A DNA stretch of 12,054 nt from Gammaproteobacteria bacterium (GTDB lineage Bacteria; Pseudomonadota; Gammaproteobacteria; Pseudomonadales; M0112): positions 1-12,054 of the forward strand of contig SBFY01000022.1 in assembly GCA_006227085.1 (NCBI GenBank). The letters are read 5' to 3'. The translations under genes and the position numbers were made by a program. Numbering within the stretch: position 1 is the stretch's first letter; each line of letters opens with the position of its first letter. Below the pieces are notes generated by a model, which saw only the letters and a list, made by a program, of their open reading frames with translations, was not told the DNA's origin and did no database searches. This document shows, one piece after another, positions 6,320-12,054 of this stretch.

Positions 6320-6325
6320 ATTATA
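6320..6325 (-). promoter_or_regulatory. Candidate sigma-70 -10 box for glnA
   Basis: The minus strand reads TATAATGCGCGCC here, a perfect -10 hexamer with a GC-rich discriminator, about 60 bases before the glnA ATG. No good -35 box lies at 16-18 bp. The same 13 bases occur before typA (9488-9500). It may supply basal glnA transcription alongside the sigma-54 promoter. Confidence 0.5.
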
Positions 6326-6389
6326 GCGCCCTTGTGGCGGGGGTGATACGGACCCGGAACGGGCGTACGACAACGCTGCCCGATATGAG

Positions 6390-6405
6390 TGCAAGATGTG
6401 TGCCA
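6390..6405 (-). promoter_or_regulatory. Sigma-54 promoter of glnA
   Basis: The minus strand reads TGGCACACATCTTGCA, the full -24/-12 consensus with exact GG-N10-GC spacing. Transcription should start near 6378-6379, leaving a leader of about 118 bases before glnA. The NtrC-type sites centred at 6446, 6465 and 6485 fall near -67, -86 and -106, the range used by enteric glnA. Confidence 0.93.
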
Positions 6406-6437
6406 TGCTCAAAAAGGCCGGATTTGGGCACGCAACC

Positions 6438-6454
6438 AGATCCAAGATGGTGCG
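6438..6454. promoter_or_regulatory. NtrC half-site, promoter-proximal
   Basis: GGTGCG at 6449-6454 is a good half-site; the other half (AGATCC) matches TGCACC at only three of six positions. It is kept because it is 19 bp from the next GGTGCG, in phase with the row of sites. Confidence 0.4.
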
Positions 6455-6456
6455 GT

Positions 6457-6473
6457 CGATACATTTTGGTGCG
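6457..6473. promoter_or_regulatory. NtrC site, middle, weak left half
   Basis: GGTGCG at 6468-6473 preceded by ATTTT gives a strong right half; the left half (CGATAC) is poor. Its right half also forms the left arm of a palindrome centred at 6475. Confidence 0.45.
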
Positions 6474-6476
6474 TGA

Positions 6477-6493
6477 CGCACCAAACAGGTGCG
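6477..6493. promoter_or_regulatory. NtrC site, distal, strong
   Basis: CGCACC-AAACA-GGTGCG keeps the NtrC dyad spacing, with two perfect 6-bp arms. It differs from the optimum only in the outermost base of each arm. It is centred about 106 bp upstream of the predicted glnA sigma-54 start. Confidence 0.75.
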
Positions 6494-6527
6494 CCCTTGG
6501 CGATTTCCCGCCTTGCGCCGCTCTCTT

Positions 6528-6533
6528 TATAAT
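6528..6533 (+). promoter_or_regulatory. Candidate -10 box for thiI
   Basis: TATAAT on the plus strand, 29 bases before the thiI ATG. The -35 at 17-bp spacing (TTCCCG, 6505-6510) is weak. GCCGGC occurs at 6534-6539 and 6550-6555 and could pair, but a start near 6540 would exclude most of the first arm from the mRNA. Confidence 0.5.
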
Positions 6534-6562
6534 GCCGGCCTCCTTTGGTGCCGGCGGTTCCC

Positions 6563-8032
6563 ATGCAGTTCATCGTCAAGCTATTCCCGGAAATCACCAT
6601 CAAGAGCAGCCCGGTGCGCAAGCAGATGGTCCGGCAGCTCACGCAAAACCTCGCCAGGTTGTTGCGACCGCTGGATCCCTCGCTGCGGCTGGAGCGTGAC
6701 TGGGACAAGATCATCGTGCACAGCACCGTCAAGTCGGCGACAGGCTGTGAACGTATCCGGCAAATCCTGGTGTCAACGCCGGGCATTGCCCATGTGCTGG
6801 AAGTCGAAGAGTTCGCGCTGGCGGATCTGCCGGCGCTGGCCAGCCAGGTGCTGGCAGTGGTGGGCGGAACCCTGCAGGGTCGCCGCTTTGCCGTGCGCTG
6901 CAAGCGTACCGGCCGCTCCCATGCGTTCACGTCCCTGGATGTGGAAAAGGCCGTCGGTGAGGTGTTGCTGCAATCCGGGTTGGCAGGCCGCGTCGATCTC
7001 GGCCATCCCGAAGTGACGGTGCGCATCGAAATCCGCGATGAGCGGGTGTTCGTGGTGCGGCAAAAGCTGGATGGTCTGGGAGGCTTCCCGCTCGGTAGTG
7101 TGGAGCCGGTGCTGTCATTGCTGTCTGGCGGGTTTGATTCGGCCGTGTCGAGTTTCCTGGCCATCAAGCGGGGTATGCGCACCCATTTCCTGTTTTTCAA
7201 TCTGGGCGGGCATGCCCACGAAGTGGCGGTCAAGGAAATCGCGTTGTATTTGTGGATGCGTTATGGCGCATCACACCGCGTGTTGTTTATTACCGTGCCG
7301 TTTGAGCCCGTGGTGGAGGAAATCCTGAAACGGGTCAGTGATAGCCAGATGGGTGTTGTGCTCAAGCGTTGCATGTTGCGCGCTGCTGACAGCATTGCCG
7401 ATGAGCTGGATGTGCAGGCATTGGTGACGGGTGAAAGCGTCGCGCAGGTTTCGAGCCAGACCCTGACCAACCTGTCGGTGATTGACAGTGTCAGCCGCAA
7501 ACTGGTGTTGCGGCCACTCATTGCCATGGATAAGGGCGACATCATCACACTGGCCACCCGCATTGGCACTGAACCGTTTTCACGGCATATGCCGGAGTAT
7601 TGCGGGGTGATTTCCAAAAACCCGACCACCCGTGCCAAGCGGCATCGCGTTGAAGAAGAGGAAGCCGCGATGGATCCGGCCATCCTGTCGGCAGCGATTG
7701 CGAGTCGTCGCATCGCGGCGATTGACCAGTTGGCGGATGATTTGCGCACACCGGTTACGATTGCAGAAACGGCTGTGATTGCTGATGGCGATATCGTGAT
7801 TGATATCCGTCATCCTGCAGAGCGCGATGATTTGCCGCCAGCTGTCGATGCAGGCAGTTGCCTGCCGATACCGTTCTATGAATTGCATCGTCGCGCATCG
7901 GAGCTCGATCGCCAGCAACGGTATTGGTTGTATTGCGATCGCGGCGTCATGAGCCGGCTGCATGCCGGGCATTTGCAGGAGCAGGGCTTTGCTGGCGCTG
8001 GCGTGTATCGGCCCCGCGATACATCAGCCTAG
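6563..8032 (+). CDS. thiI: tRNA 4-thiouridine synthetase ThiI with rhodanese domain
   Basis: Adenylates U8 of tRNA and transfers sulfur from a cysteine desulfurase (IscS) to form 4-thiouridine; in many bacteria it also supplies sulfur for the thiamine thiazole ring. At 489 residues it is close to the E. coli protein (482). The order is a ferredoxin-like N-terminus, a THUMP domain (about 60-165), a PP-loop ATPase with SGGFDS (188-193) and a C-terminal rhodanese-like domain (about 395-489). C347 (YCGVISKNPT) and C458 (YCDRGVMS) correspond to the two E. coli cysteines, C344 and C456, that handle sulfur. The ATG at 6563 gives the family N-terminus MQFIVKLFPEITIKS; an in-frame TTG at 6545 is less likely. 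It diverges from glnA, and its 3' end overlaps the convergent transporter gene by 9 bp. Confidence 0.97.
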   Translation: MQFIVKLFPEITIKSSPVRKQMVRQLTQNLARLLRPLDPSLRLERDWDKIIVHSTVKSATGCERIRQILVSTPGIAHVLEVEEFALADLPALASQVLAVVGGTLQGRRFAVRCKRTGRSHAFTSLDVEKAVGEVLLQSGLAGRVDLGHPEVTVRIEIRDERVFVVRQKLDGLGGFPLGSVEPVLSLLSGGFDSAVSSFLAIKRGMRTHFLFFNLGGHAHEVAVKEIALYLWMRYGASHRVLFITVPFEPVVEEILKRVSDSQMGVVLKRCMLRAADSIADELDVQALVTGESVAQVSSQTLTNLSVIDSVSRKLVLRPLIAMDKGDIITLATRIGTEPFSRHMPEYCGVISKNPTTRAKRHRVEEEEAAMDPAILSAAIASRRIAAIDQLADDLRTPVTIAETAVIADGDIVIDIRHPAERDDLPPAVDAGSCLPIPFYELHRRASELDRQQRYWLYCDRGVMSRLHAGHLQEQGFAGAGVYRPRDTSA

Positions 8033-9394
8033 TTTCAGCAAGCCCGTACTGTTCAGGAAAACCACCGCAATCCCGATCGGGGCGATAAAGCGGATAACAA
8101 CACGCCACGCGCCGTAGAGTGCAGGGTGCAGGTCGCGCAATTCTTCGCGCACGCTGGGCGCTTTCATGGCCCAGCCGGCAAAGAGGGCAATCAGCAAGCC
8201 ACCGAGTGGCAGCATGACGTTGGAGGCGACGAAATCCAGCGTTTCAAACACATACCAGCCATCGGTGGGGCCAGTTTCCAGCCAGTTGTTGGAAAAGATG
8301 CAGGCCACGCCCCCCAGCCAGCCGACCAGACCGAGCAGGATGGACGCACGCAGGCGCTTCACATGCCAGGTTTCGTTCAGCCAGGCCACGCCGGGCTCGA
8401 TCAATGAGATGGCCGAGGTCAGCGCGGCGATACCAACCAGGATGAAAAACAGGGTGCCAAACAATCCGCCGCCGGGCATGTTCCCAAACGCGGTCGGCAG
8501 GCTCATGAACATCAGGCCGGGGCCGCTGCCGGGTTCCAGGCCGTGGGCAAACACCAATGGAAAGATGGCCATGCCGGCGATCAAGGCAATCAGGGTATCG
8601 AGGAAAGCAATCATCAGGACGGTGCCACCAATGGAGGCTTTCCCTGGCATGTAGGAACCGTACGCCAGCATCGCGCCCATGCCGAGGCTGAGGGTGAAAA
8701 AGGCATGCCCCAGTGCCACCAGCACCGCTTCACCGGACAATTTGCTGGCGTTGAAATCAAACATGAAATGGAACGCACGGGTGGCATCACCACTCGCCAG
8801 GCTGTAGCCGAGCAGTAATAGCAGCAAGACAAATAACAAGGGCATCAGGATGCGTGCAGCATTGCCCAGCCCTTTGCTGACGCCGCCCGCCACAATTGCC
8901 ACGGTCATCAGGATGAAGGCCGTGTGCCAGCCCAGCAGTTCATTGCGATTGGTCAGCAGGCCGGTAAAGGCCTGCGTGACGTTTTCACTGCTGGCGCCGG
9001 TCAATGAGCCATCCGCCATGCGCAGGATGTAATCCAGCACCCAGCCGGCGACCACGCTGTAAAAGGACAGGATCATCAAGCCAGCCAGCATGCCGGCCCA
9101 GCCGATGAGGCTCCAGGCAGCCGGGGCGCCGGCTTCCTTGGCCAATGCCTCCATGCTGCTGATCGGGTTGCGGCGGCCGCGACGGCCCAGCATCACTTCC
9201 GCCATCATGACCGGGATGCCCACCACCAGGATGCAGGCCAGGTAAACCAGTACGAAGGCACCGCCGCCGTATTCGCCGGTGATATAGGGGAATTTCCAGA
9301 TATTGCCCAGACCGACGGCCGAACCGGTAGCGGCAAGGATGAATATCCAGCGACTGGCCCAGCCGCGATGGGGCCTGGCTTCCGTGTGTTCCAT
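8024..9394 (-). CDS. Sodium-dependent transporter, SNF/NSS family
   Basis: Inner-membrane sodium symporter of the neurotransmitter:sodium symporter (LeuT-like) family, usually taking up amino acids or related amines; the substrate cannot be read from the sequence. The 456 residues carry about 11 hydrophobic segments, the usual bacterial form. The TM1 signature GSAVGLGNIWKFPY (24-37) carries the unwound sodium/substrate-binding region, and a Gly-rich GEYGGGAFVLVYL follows. TM6-like FFTLSLGMGAMLAYGSY and TM8-like ALTSAISLIEP are also typical. GGGGAA lies about seven bases before the ATG, and a TTATCA-N17-TAGAAT promoter lies upstream. It runs opposite to typA on one side and converges on thiI on the other. 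In the pseudomonad order I remember, typA and thiI lie next to each other, so this gene may be an insertion. Confidence 0.93.
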   Translation of the reverse strand: MEHTEARPHRGWASRWIFILAATGSAVGLGNIWKFPYITGEYGGGAFVLVYLACILVVGIPVMMAEVMLGRRGRRNPISSMEALAKEAGAPAAWSLIGWAGMLAGLMILSFYSVVAGWVLDYILRMADGSLTGASSENVTQAFTGLLTNRNELLGWHTAFILMTVAIVAGGVSKGLGNAARILMPLLFVLLLLLLGYSLASGDATRAFHFMFDFNASKLSGEAVLVALGHAFFTLSLGMGAMLAYGSYMPGKASIGGTVLMIAFLDTLIALIAGMAIFPLVFAHGLEPGSGPGLMFMSLPTAFGNMPGGGLFGTLFFILVGIAALTSAISLIEPGVAWLNETWHVKRLRASILLGLVGWLGGVACIFSNNWLETGPTDGWYVFETLDFVASNVMLPLGGLLIALFAGWAMKAPSVREELRDLHPALYGAWRVVIRFIAPIGIAVVFLNSTGLLKLG

Positions 9395-9426
9395 GGTCTT
9401 TCCCCGGATCCGTTTTCCTGGCCAGC

Positions 9427-9455
9427 ATTCTAGCGAGCCGGGCCGGTGTTGATAA
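9427..9455 (-). promoter_or_regulatory. Sigma-70 promoter of the transporter gene
   Basis: The minus strand reads TTATCA, 17 bases, TAGAAT: four of six matches at -35 and five of six at -10 with ideal spacing. The predicted start near 9420 leaves a leader of about 26 bases. Confidence 0.6.
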
Positions 9456-9487
9456 GGCTTGCGACAAGCAGTTAGCCGGCATTCAGG

Positions 9488-9493
9488 TATAAT
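9488..9493 (+). promoter_or_regulatory. -10 box of typA
   Basis: TATAATGCGCGCC on the plus strand, 33 bases before the typA ATG. No good -35 at normal spacing (TTGCGA at 9459-9464 is 23 bp away). The GC-rich discriminator is identical to that before glnA. Confidence 0.6.
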
Positions 9494-9526
9494 GCGCGCC
9501 CTTCAGGTACCCGCCGGATTGCCCTC

Positions 9527-11335
9527 ATGATCGAAAAAATGCGCAACATCGCCATCATTGCCCACGTTGACCATGGCAAGACCACGCTCGTGGACAAGCT
9601 GCTGAAACAATCCGGCACGCTGGATCGACGCAGCATGGATGCCGAGCGCATCATGGACAGCAATGACCAGGAAAAAGAGCGTGGCATCACCATCCTGGCC
9701 AAGAACACGGCGATTGAGTGGAACGGTTATCGCATCAATATCGTGGACACACCCGGCCATGCCGACTTTGGTGGTGAAGTCGAGCGAGTGTTGTCGATGG
9801 TGGATTCGGTACTGTTGCTGGTGGATGCATTCGATGGCCCGATGCCGCAAACGCGTTTCGTGACGCGCAAGGCCTTCGAGCATGGGCTGAAACCGATTGT
9901 GGTGATCAACAAGGTGGATCGCCCGGGTGCACGGCCACACTGGGTGCTGGACCAGGTGTTCGAATTATTCGATAAATTGGGTGCCACGGAAGAGCAGCTC
10001 GATTTCCCGGTGATCTATGCGTCTGCATTAAATGGTGTTGCCGGTCTTGAAGCCGAAGAGCTGGCCGATGATATGACGCCGTTGTTCCAGATGATTGTGG
10101 ATCGCGTGCCGCCGCCGGATGTGGACCTGGATGGCCCTTTGCAGATGCAGATTTCAGCACTGGATTATTCCAGCTACGTGGGCGTGATTGGTATTGGTCG
10201 TATCAAACGCGGCCGTATCAAGACCGGATCACCGGTCAAGATCATCAGTGCGGAAGGCGATATCCGTTCCGGCAAGATCCTGCAGGTGATGAGTCACCGT
10301 GGCCTGGAGCGTATTGAGGTGCCGGAAGCGGAAGCGGGCGACATCGTGTGCATTACCGGGCTTGACCAGTTATTCATTTCCGACACGATCTGCAACCCGG
10401 ATAAAGTGGAAGCGCTGCCGAAGCTGACGGTTGACCAGCCAACGGTGAGCATGACGTTCCAGGTCAATGATTCACCGTTTGCCGGCAAGGAAGGCAAGTT
10501 CGTCACCAGCCGCAACATCAAGGACCGACTGGACCGGGAGTTGCTGCACAACGTGGCCCTGCGTGTGGAACAAGGCGATTCACCGGATAAATTCAAGGTG
10601 TCCGGCCGTGGTGAATTGCACTTGTCAGTCTTGATCGAAAACATGCGTCGCGAGGGGTTTGAACTGGGCGTGTCGCGTCCTGAGGTGGTGACGCGTGAAG
10701 TGGATGGTGAAATCCATGAGCCATTCGAACTGGTGGTGATCGATGTCGAAGAACAGCATCAAGGTGCTGTGATGGAAGAAATGGGCGTGCGCAAGGCCGA
10801 ACTCAGGAATATGGAAGTTGATGGCAAAGGTCGTGTGCGCATGGAATACCTGGCACCGTCACGCGGGTTGATCGGCTTCCGTGGCCACTTCCTTACGCTG
10901 ACTTCCGGTTCCGGCATCATGACTTCGGTGTTCGATCATTACGGTCCGGCGAAAGAAGGTGAAGTCAGCAAGCGCCAGAACGGCGTGCTGGTGTCGATGG
11001 TCAAAGGAAAGACACTGGCGTTCTCATTGTTTAACCTGCAAGAGCGCGGCCGCTTGTTCGTGGAGCCGAATGTCGAGGTGTATGAAGGCCAGATCGTGGG
11101 CCTGCACAGCCGTGGCAACGACCTGGTGGTGAACCCGACCAAAGGCAAGCAATTGACCAATATGCGTGCTTCCGGCAGTGACGAAAACATCCTGCTGACA
11201 CCGCCGGTGCGTTTCACTCTCGAGCAGGCACTGGAATTCATCGAAGAAGATGAATTGGTGGAAGTGACACCTGCGGCAATCCGGTTACGCAAGAAGTTGT
11301 TGACCGAAAACGAACGCAAGCGTGCCAGCCGTTAA
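9527..11335 (+). CDS. typA: Ribosome-associated GTPase TypA/BipA
   Basis: Translational GTPase of the EF-G/LepA group that binds 70S ribosomes and assists 50S assembly and stress or cold adaptation in the bacteria where it has been studied. The 602 residues match the family (about 605). GTPase motifs are G1 AHVDHGKT (12-19), RGIT in switch I, DTPGH (74-78) and NKVD (128-131). Domain II, domains III and V (EF-G-like) and the TypA-specific C-terminal domain follow; the LAPSRGLIGFRGHFLTLTSG signature is present. The start at 9527 gives MIEKMRNIAIIAHVDHGK, matching the family; the inner ATG at 9539 would shorten it by four residues. No strong Shine-Dalgarno sequence is seen (only GGA). dtd follows after 9 bp, so the two probably form an operon. 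Confidence 0.98.
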   Translation: MIEKMRNIAIIAHVDHGKTTLVDKLLKQSGTLDRRSMDAERIMDSNDQEKERGITILAKNTAIEWNGYRINIVDTPGHADFGGEVERVLSMVDSVLLLVDAFDGPMPQTRFVTRKAFEHGLKPIVVINKVDRPGARPHWVLDQVFELFDKLGATEEQLDFPVIYASALNGVAGLEAEELADDMTPLFQMIVDRVPPPDVDLDGPLQMQISALDYSSYVGVIGIGRIKRGRIKTGSPVKIISAEGDIRSGKILQVMSHRGLERIEVPEAEAGDIVCITGLDQLFISDTICNPDKVEALPKLTVDQPTVSMTFQVNDSPFAGKEGKFVTSRNIKDRLDRELLHNVALRVEQGDSPDKFKVSGRGELHLSVLIENMRREGFELGVSRPEVVTREVDGEIHEPFELVVIDVEEQHQGAVMEEMGVRKAELRNMEVDGKGRVRMEYLAPSRGLIGFRGHFLTLTSGSGIMTSVFDHYGPAKEGEVSKRQNGVLVSMVKGKTLAFSLFNLQERGRLFVEPNVEVYEGQIVGLHSRGNDLVVNPTKGKQLTNMRASGSDENILLTPPVRFTLEQALEFIEEDELVEVTPAAIRLRKKLLTENERKRASR

Positions 11336-11344
11336 GTCGATGCC

Positions 11345-11782
11345 ATGAAAGCCTTGCTGCAGCGCGTCAGCCAGGCCGCAGTCGTGGTCGAAGGTGAAAC
11401 GGTAGGCGCTATTGGTGCGGGGCTGTTGATCCTGCTCGGTATCGAGCAAGGTGATACGGTTGAACACTGCCAGCGATTAGCCGATCGATGCCTGCGTTAC
11501 CGCATTTTTCCCGATGAGCAAGGGCGCATGAACCGCAGCCTGCTGGATTGTGGCGGCCAGTTATTGCTGGTCTCGCAATTCACGCTGGCAGCCGATACGC
11601 ACAGTGGCTTGCGGCCGAGCTTCACACCTGCGGCAGCACCGGAATGGGCAAAAACCTTGTACGAACAATTTGCGGGATATGCACGCGGGCAAGGTGTCAT
11701 CGTCCAGACCGGACATTTCGGGGCGCACATGCAGGTATCGCTGGTGAATGATGGGCCAGTGACATTCCTGCTGGATGGTTAA
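11345..11782 (+). CDS. dtd: D-aminoacyl-tRNA deacylase Dtd
   Basis: Hydrolyses D-amino acids (and glycine on tRNA-Ala) wrongly attached to tRNA, guarding translation in the cytoplasm; a homodimer in known cases. The 145-residue length is typical. The family motifs are SQFT (77-80, catalytic-site segment) and NDGPVT (135-140, carrying the Gly-Pro that excludes L-amino acids), with MKALLQRVSQAAVVVEG at the N-terminus and GLRPSF in the middle. It starts 9 bp after the typA stop without a clear ribosome-binding site of its own, so translational coupling is likely. Its stop overlaps the convergent gene at 11779 by 4 bp. Confidence 0.97.
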   Translation: MKALLQRVSQAAVVVEGETVGAIGAGLLILLGIEQGDTVEHCQRLADRCLRYRIFPDEQGRMNRSLLDCGGQLLLVSQFTLAADTHSGLRPSFTPAAAPEWAKTLYEQFAGYARGQGVIVQTGHFGAHMQVSLVNDGPVTFLLDG

Positions 11783-12054
11783 CGCTTAGGCATTTTTATT
11801 AACAGTGGCGTCATCTGGCCTTCTGCATGCAAGGTTTGCAGGCGTTTGAGAGCGGCCAGGACAAGTCCTGACTGGCATAGATTGGATAGCACGACACCCT
11901 CCCCAAGCCGATCCATCCGCAATATGCCGGTCAATGCAGTTTGTAATTCTTGCGCGGTAAAATCTTCAATGCATGACGGATTCAGGATGCGCCTGAGGTT
12001 CTTGGGGGTGAACTCAACCCATTCCCTGCCATAGACCAGCCCGCATTCCATCAG
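11779..12054 (-). CDS. Uncharacterised protein, C-terminal part, possibly DUF6508-like
   Basis: The frame is open to the window edge, so this is at least the last 91 codons of a gene beginning outside; an internal ATG at 12051 need not be the start. The visible part is soluble and helical. A core around RMDRLGEGVVLSNLCQSG, followed by LVLAALKRLQTL, recalls the C-terminal pattern of DUF6508 proteins (K/R-x-D-R-x-x-E-G ... S-G ... L-x-R-L) as I remember it; function would be unknown even if right. The last residues (LLIKMPKR) are basic. It converges on dtd with a 4-bp overlap and no terminator between. Confidence 0.6.
   Translation of the reverse strand: MMECGLVYGREWVEFTPKNLRRILNPSCIEDFTAQELQTALTGILRMDRLGEGVVLSNLCQSGLVLAALKRLQTLHAEGQMTPLLIKMPKR

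Noticed and set aside
6534..6555. Riboswitch or attenuator in the thiI leader (GCCGGC repeats)
   Set aside because: The predicted transcript start near 6540 leaves out the first arm, and the leader is too short for a TPP riboswitch; none of its conserved boxes is present.

Overview
The window looks like a chromosomal segment of a gammaproteobacterium. The main genes are GC-rich (36 G+C in the 60 bases sampled at 7081-7140), and each is closest in form to proteobacterial families: beta-type glutamine synthetase with adenylylation Tyr397, NtrB/NtrC, a ThiI with a fused rhodanese domain, and TypA/BipA. From memory, the order typA - thiI <> glnA - DUF4124 gene - ntrB - ntrC - trmL matches the pseudomonad arrangement, here with a sodium-dependent transporter gene between typA and thiI.

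Layout. Positions 1-1022 form an AT-richer patch (24 G+C of 60 at 241-300; 27 of 60 at 841-900). It holds two unrecognised small genes (215-622 and 688-957). Each is followed, from its stop codon onward, by a copy of the same hairpin-forming repeat. From 1023 to 6260 everything is on the minus strand: glnA, a strong terminator, a secreted DUF4124-type protein, then ntrB and ntrC (overlapping by 11 bp) and trmL. The 302-bp gap 6261-6562 is the divergent glnA/thiI control region. thiI (plus) and the transporter gene (minus) converge and overlap by 9 bp. A short divergent promoter region (9395-9526) precedes typA and dtd (plus). The last gene (minus, cut by the window edge) overlaps dtd tail to tail by 4 bp.

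How the genes fit together. NtrB/NtrC sense nitrogen status and glutamine synthetase is their classic target. The DNA shows the wiring: a full-consensus sigma-54 promoter for glnA (TGGCAC-N5-TTGCA), three NtrC-type half-site groups 19-20 bp apart upstream of it, and a perfect NtrC dyad (TGCACC-N5-GGTGCA) between the DUF4124 gene and ntrB that suggests autoregulation. thiI, trmL and dtd act on tRNA (thiolation, wobble methylation, D-aminoacyl clearing), and typA encodes a ribosome-associated GTPase.

Most of the window is ordinary core genome. The part least explained by known biology is the repeat-punctuated two-gene patch at 215-1006. I see no tRNA, rRNA, CRISPR array or transposase gene.
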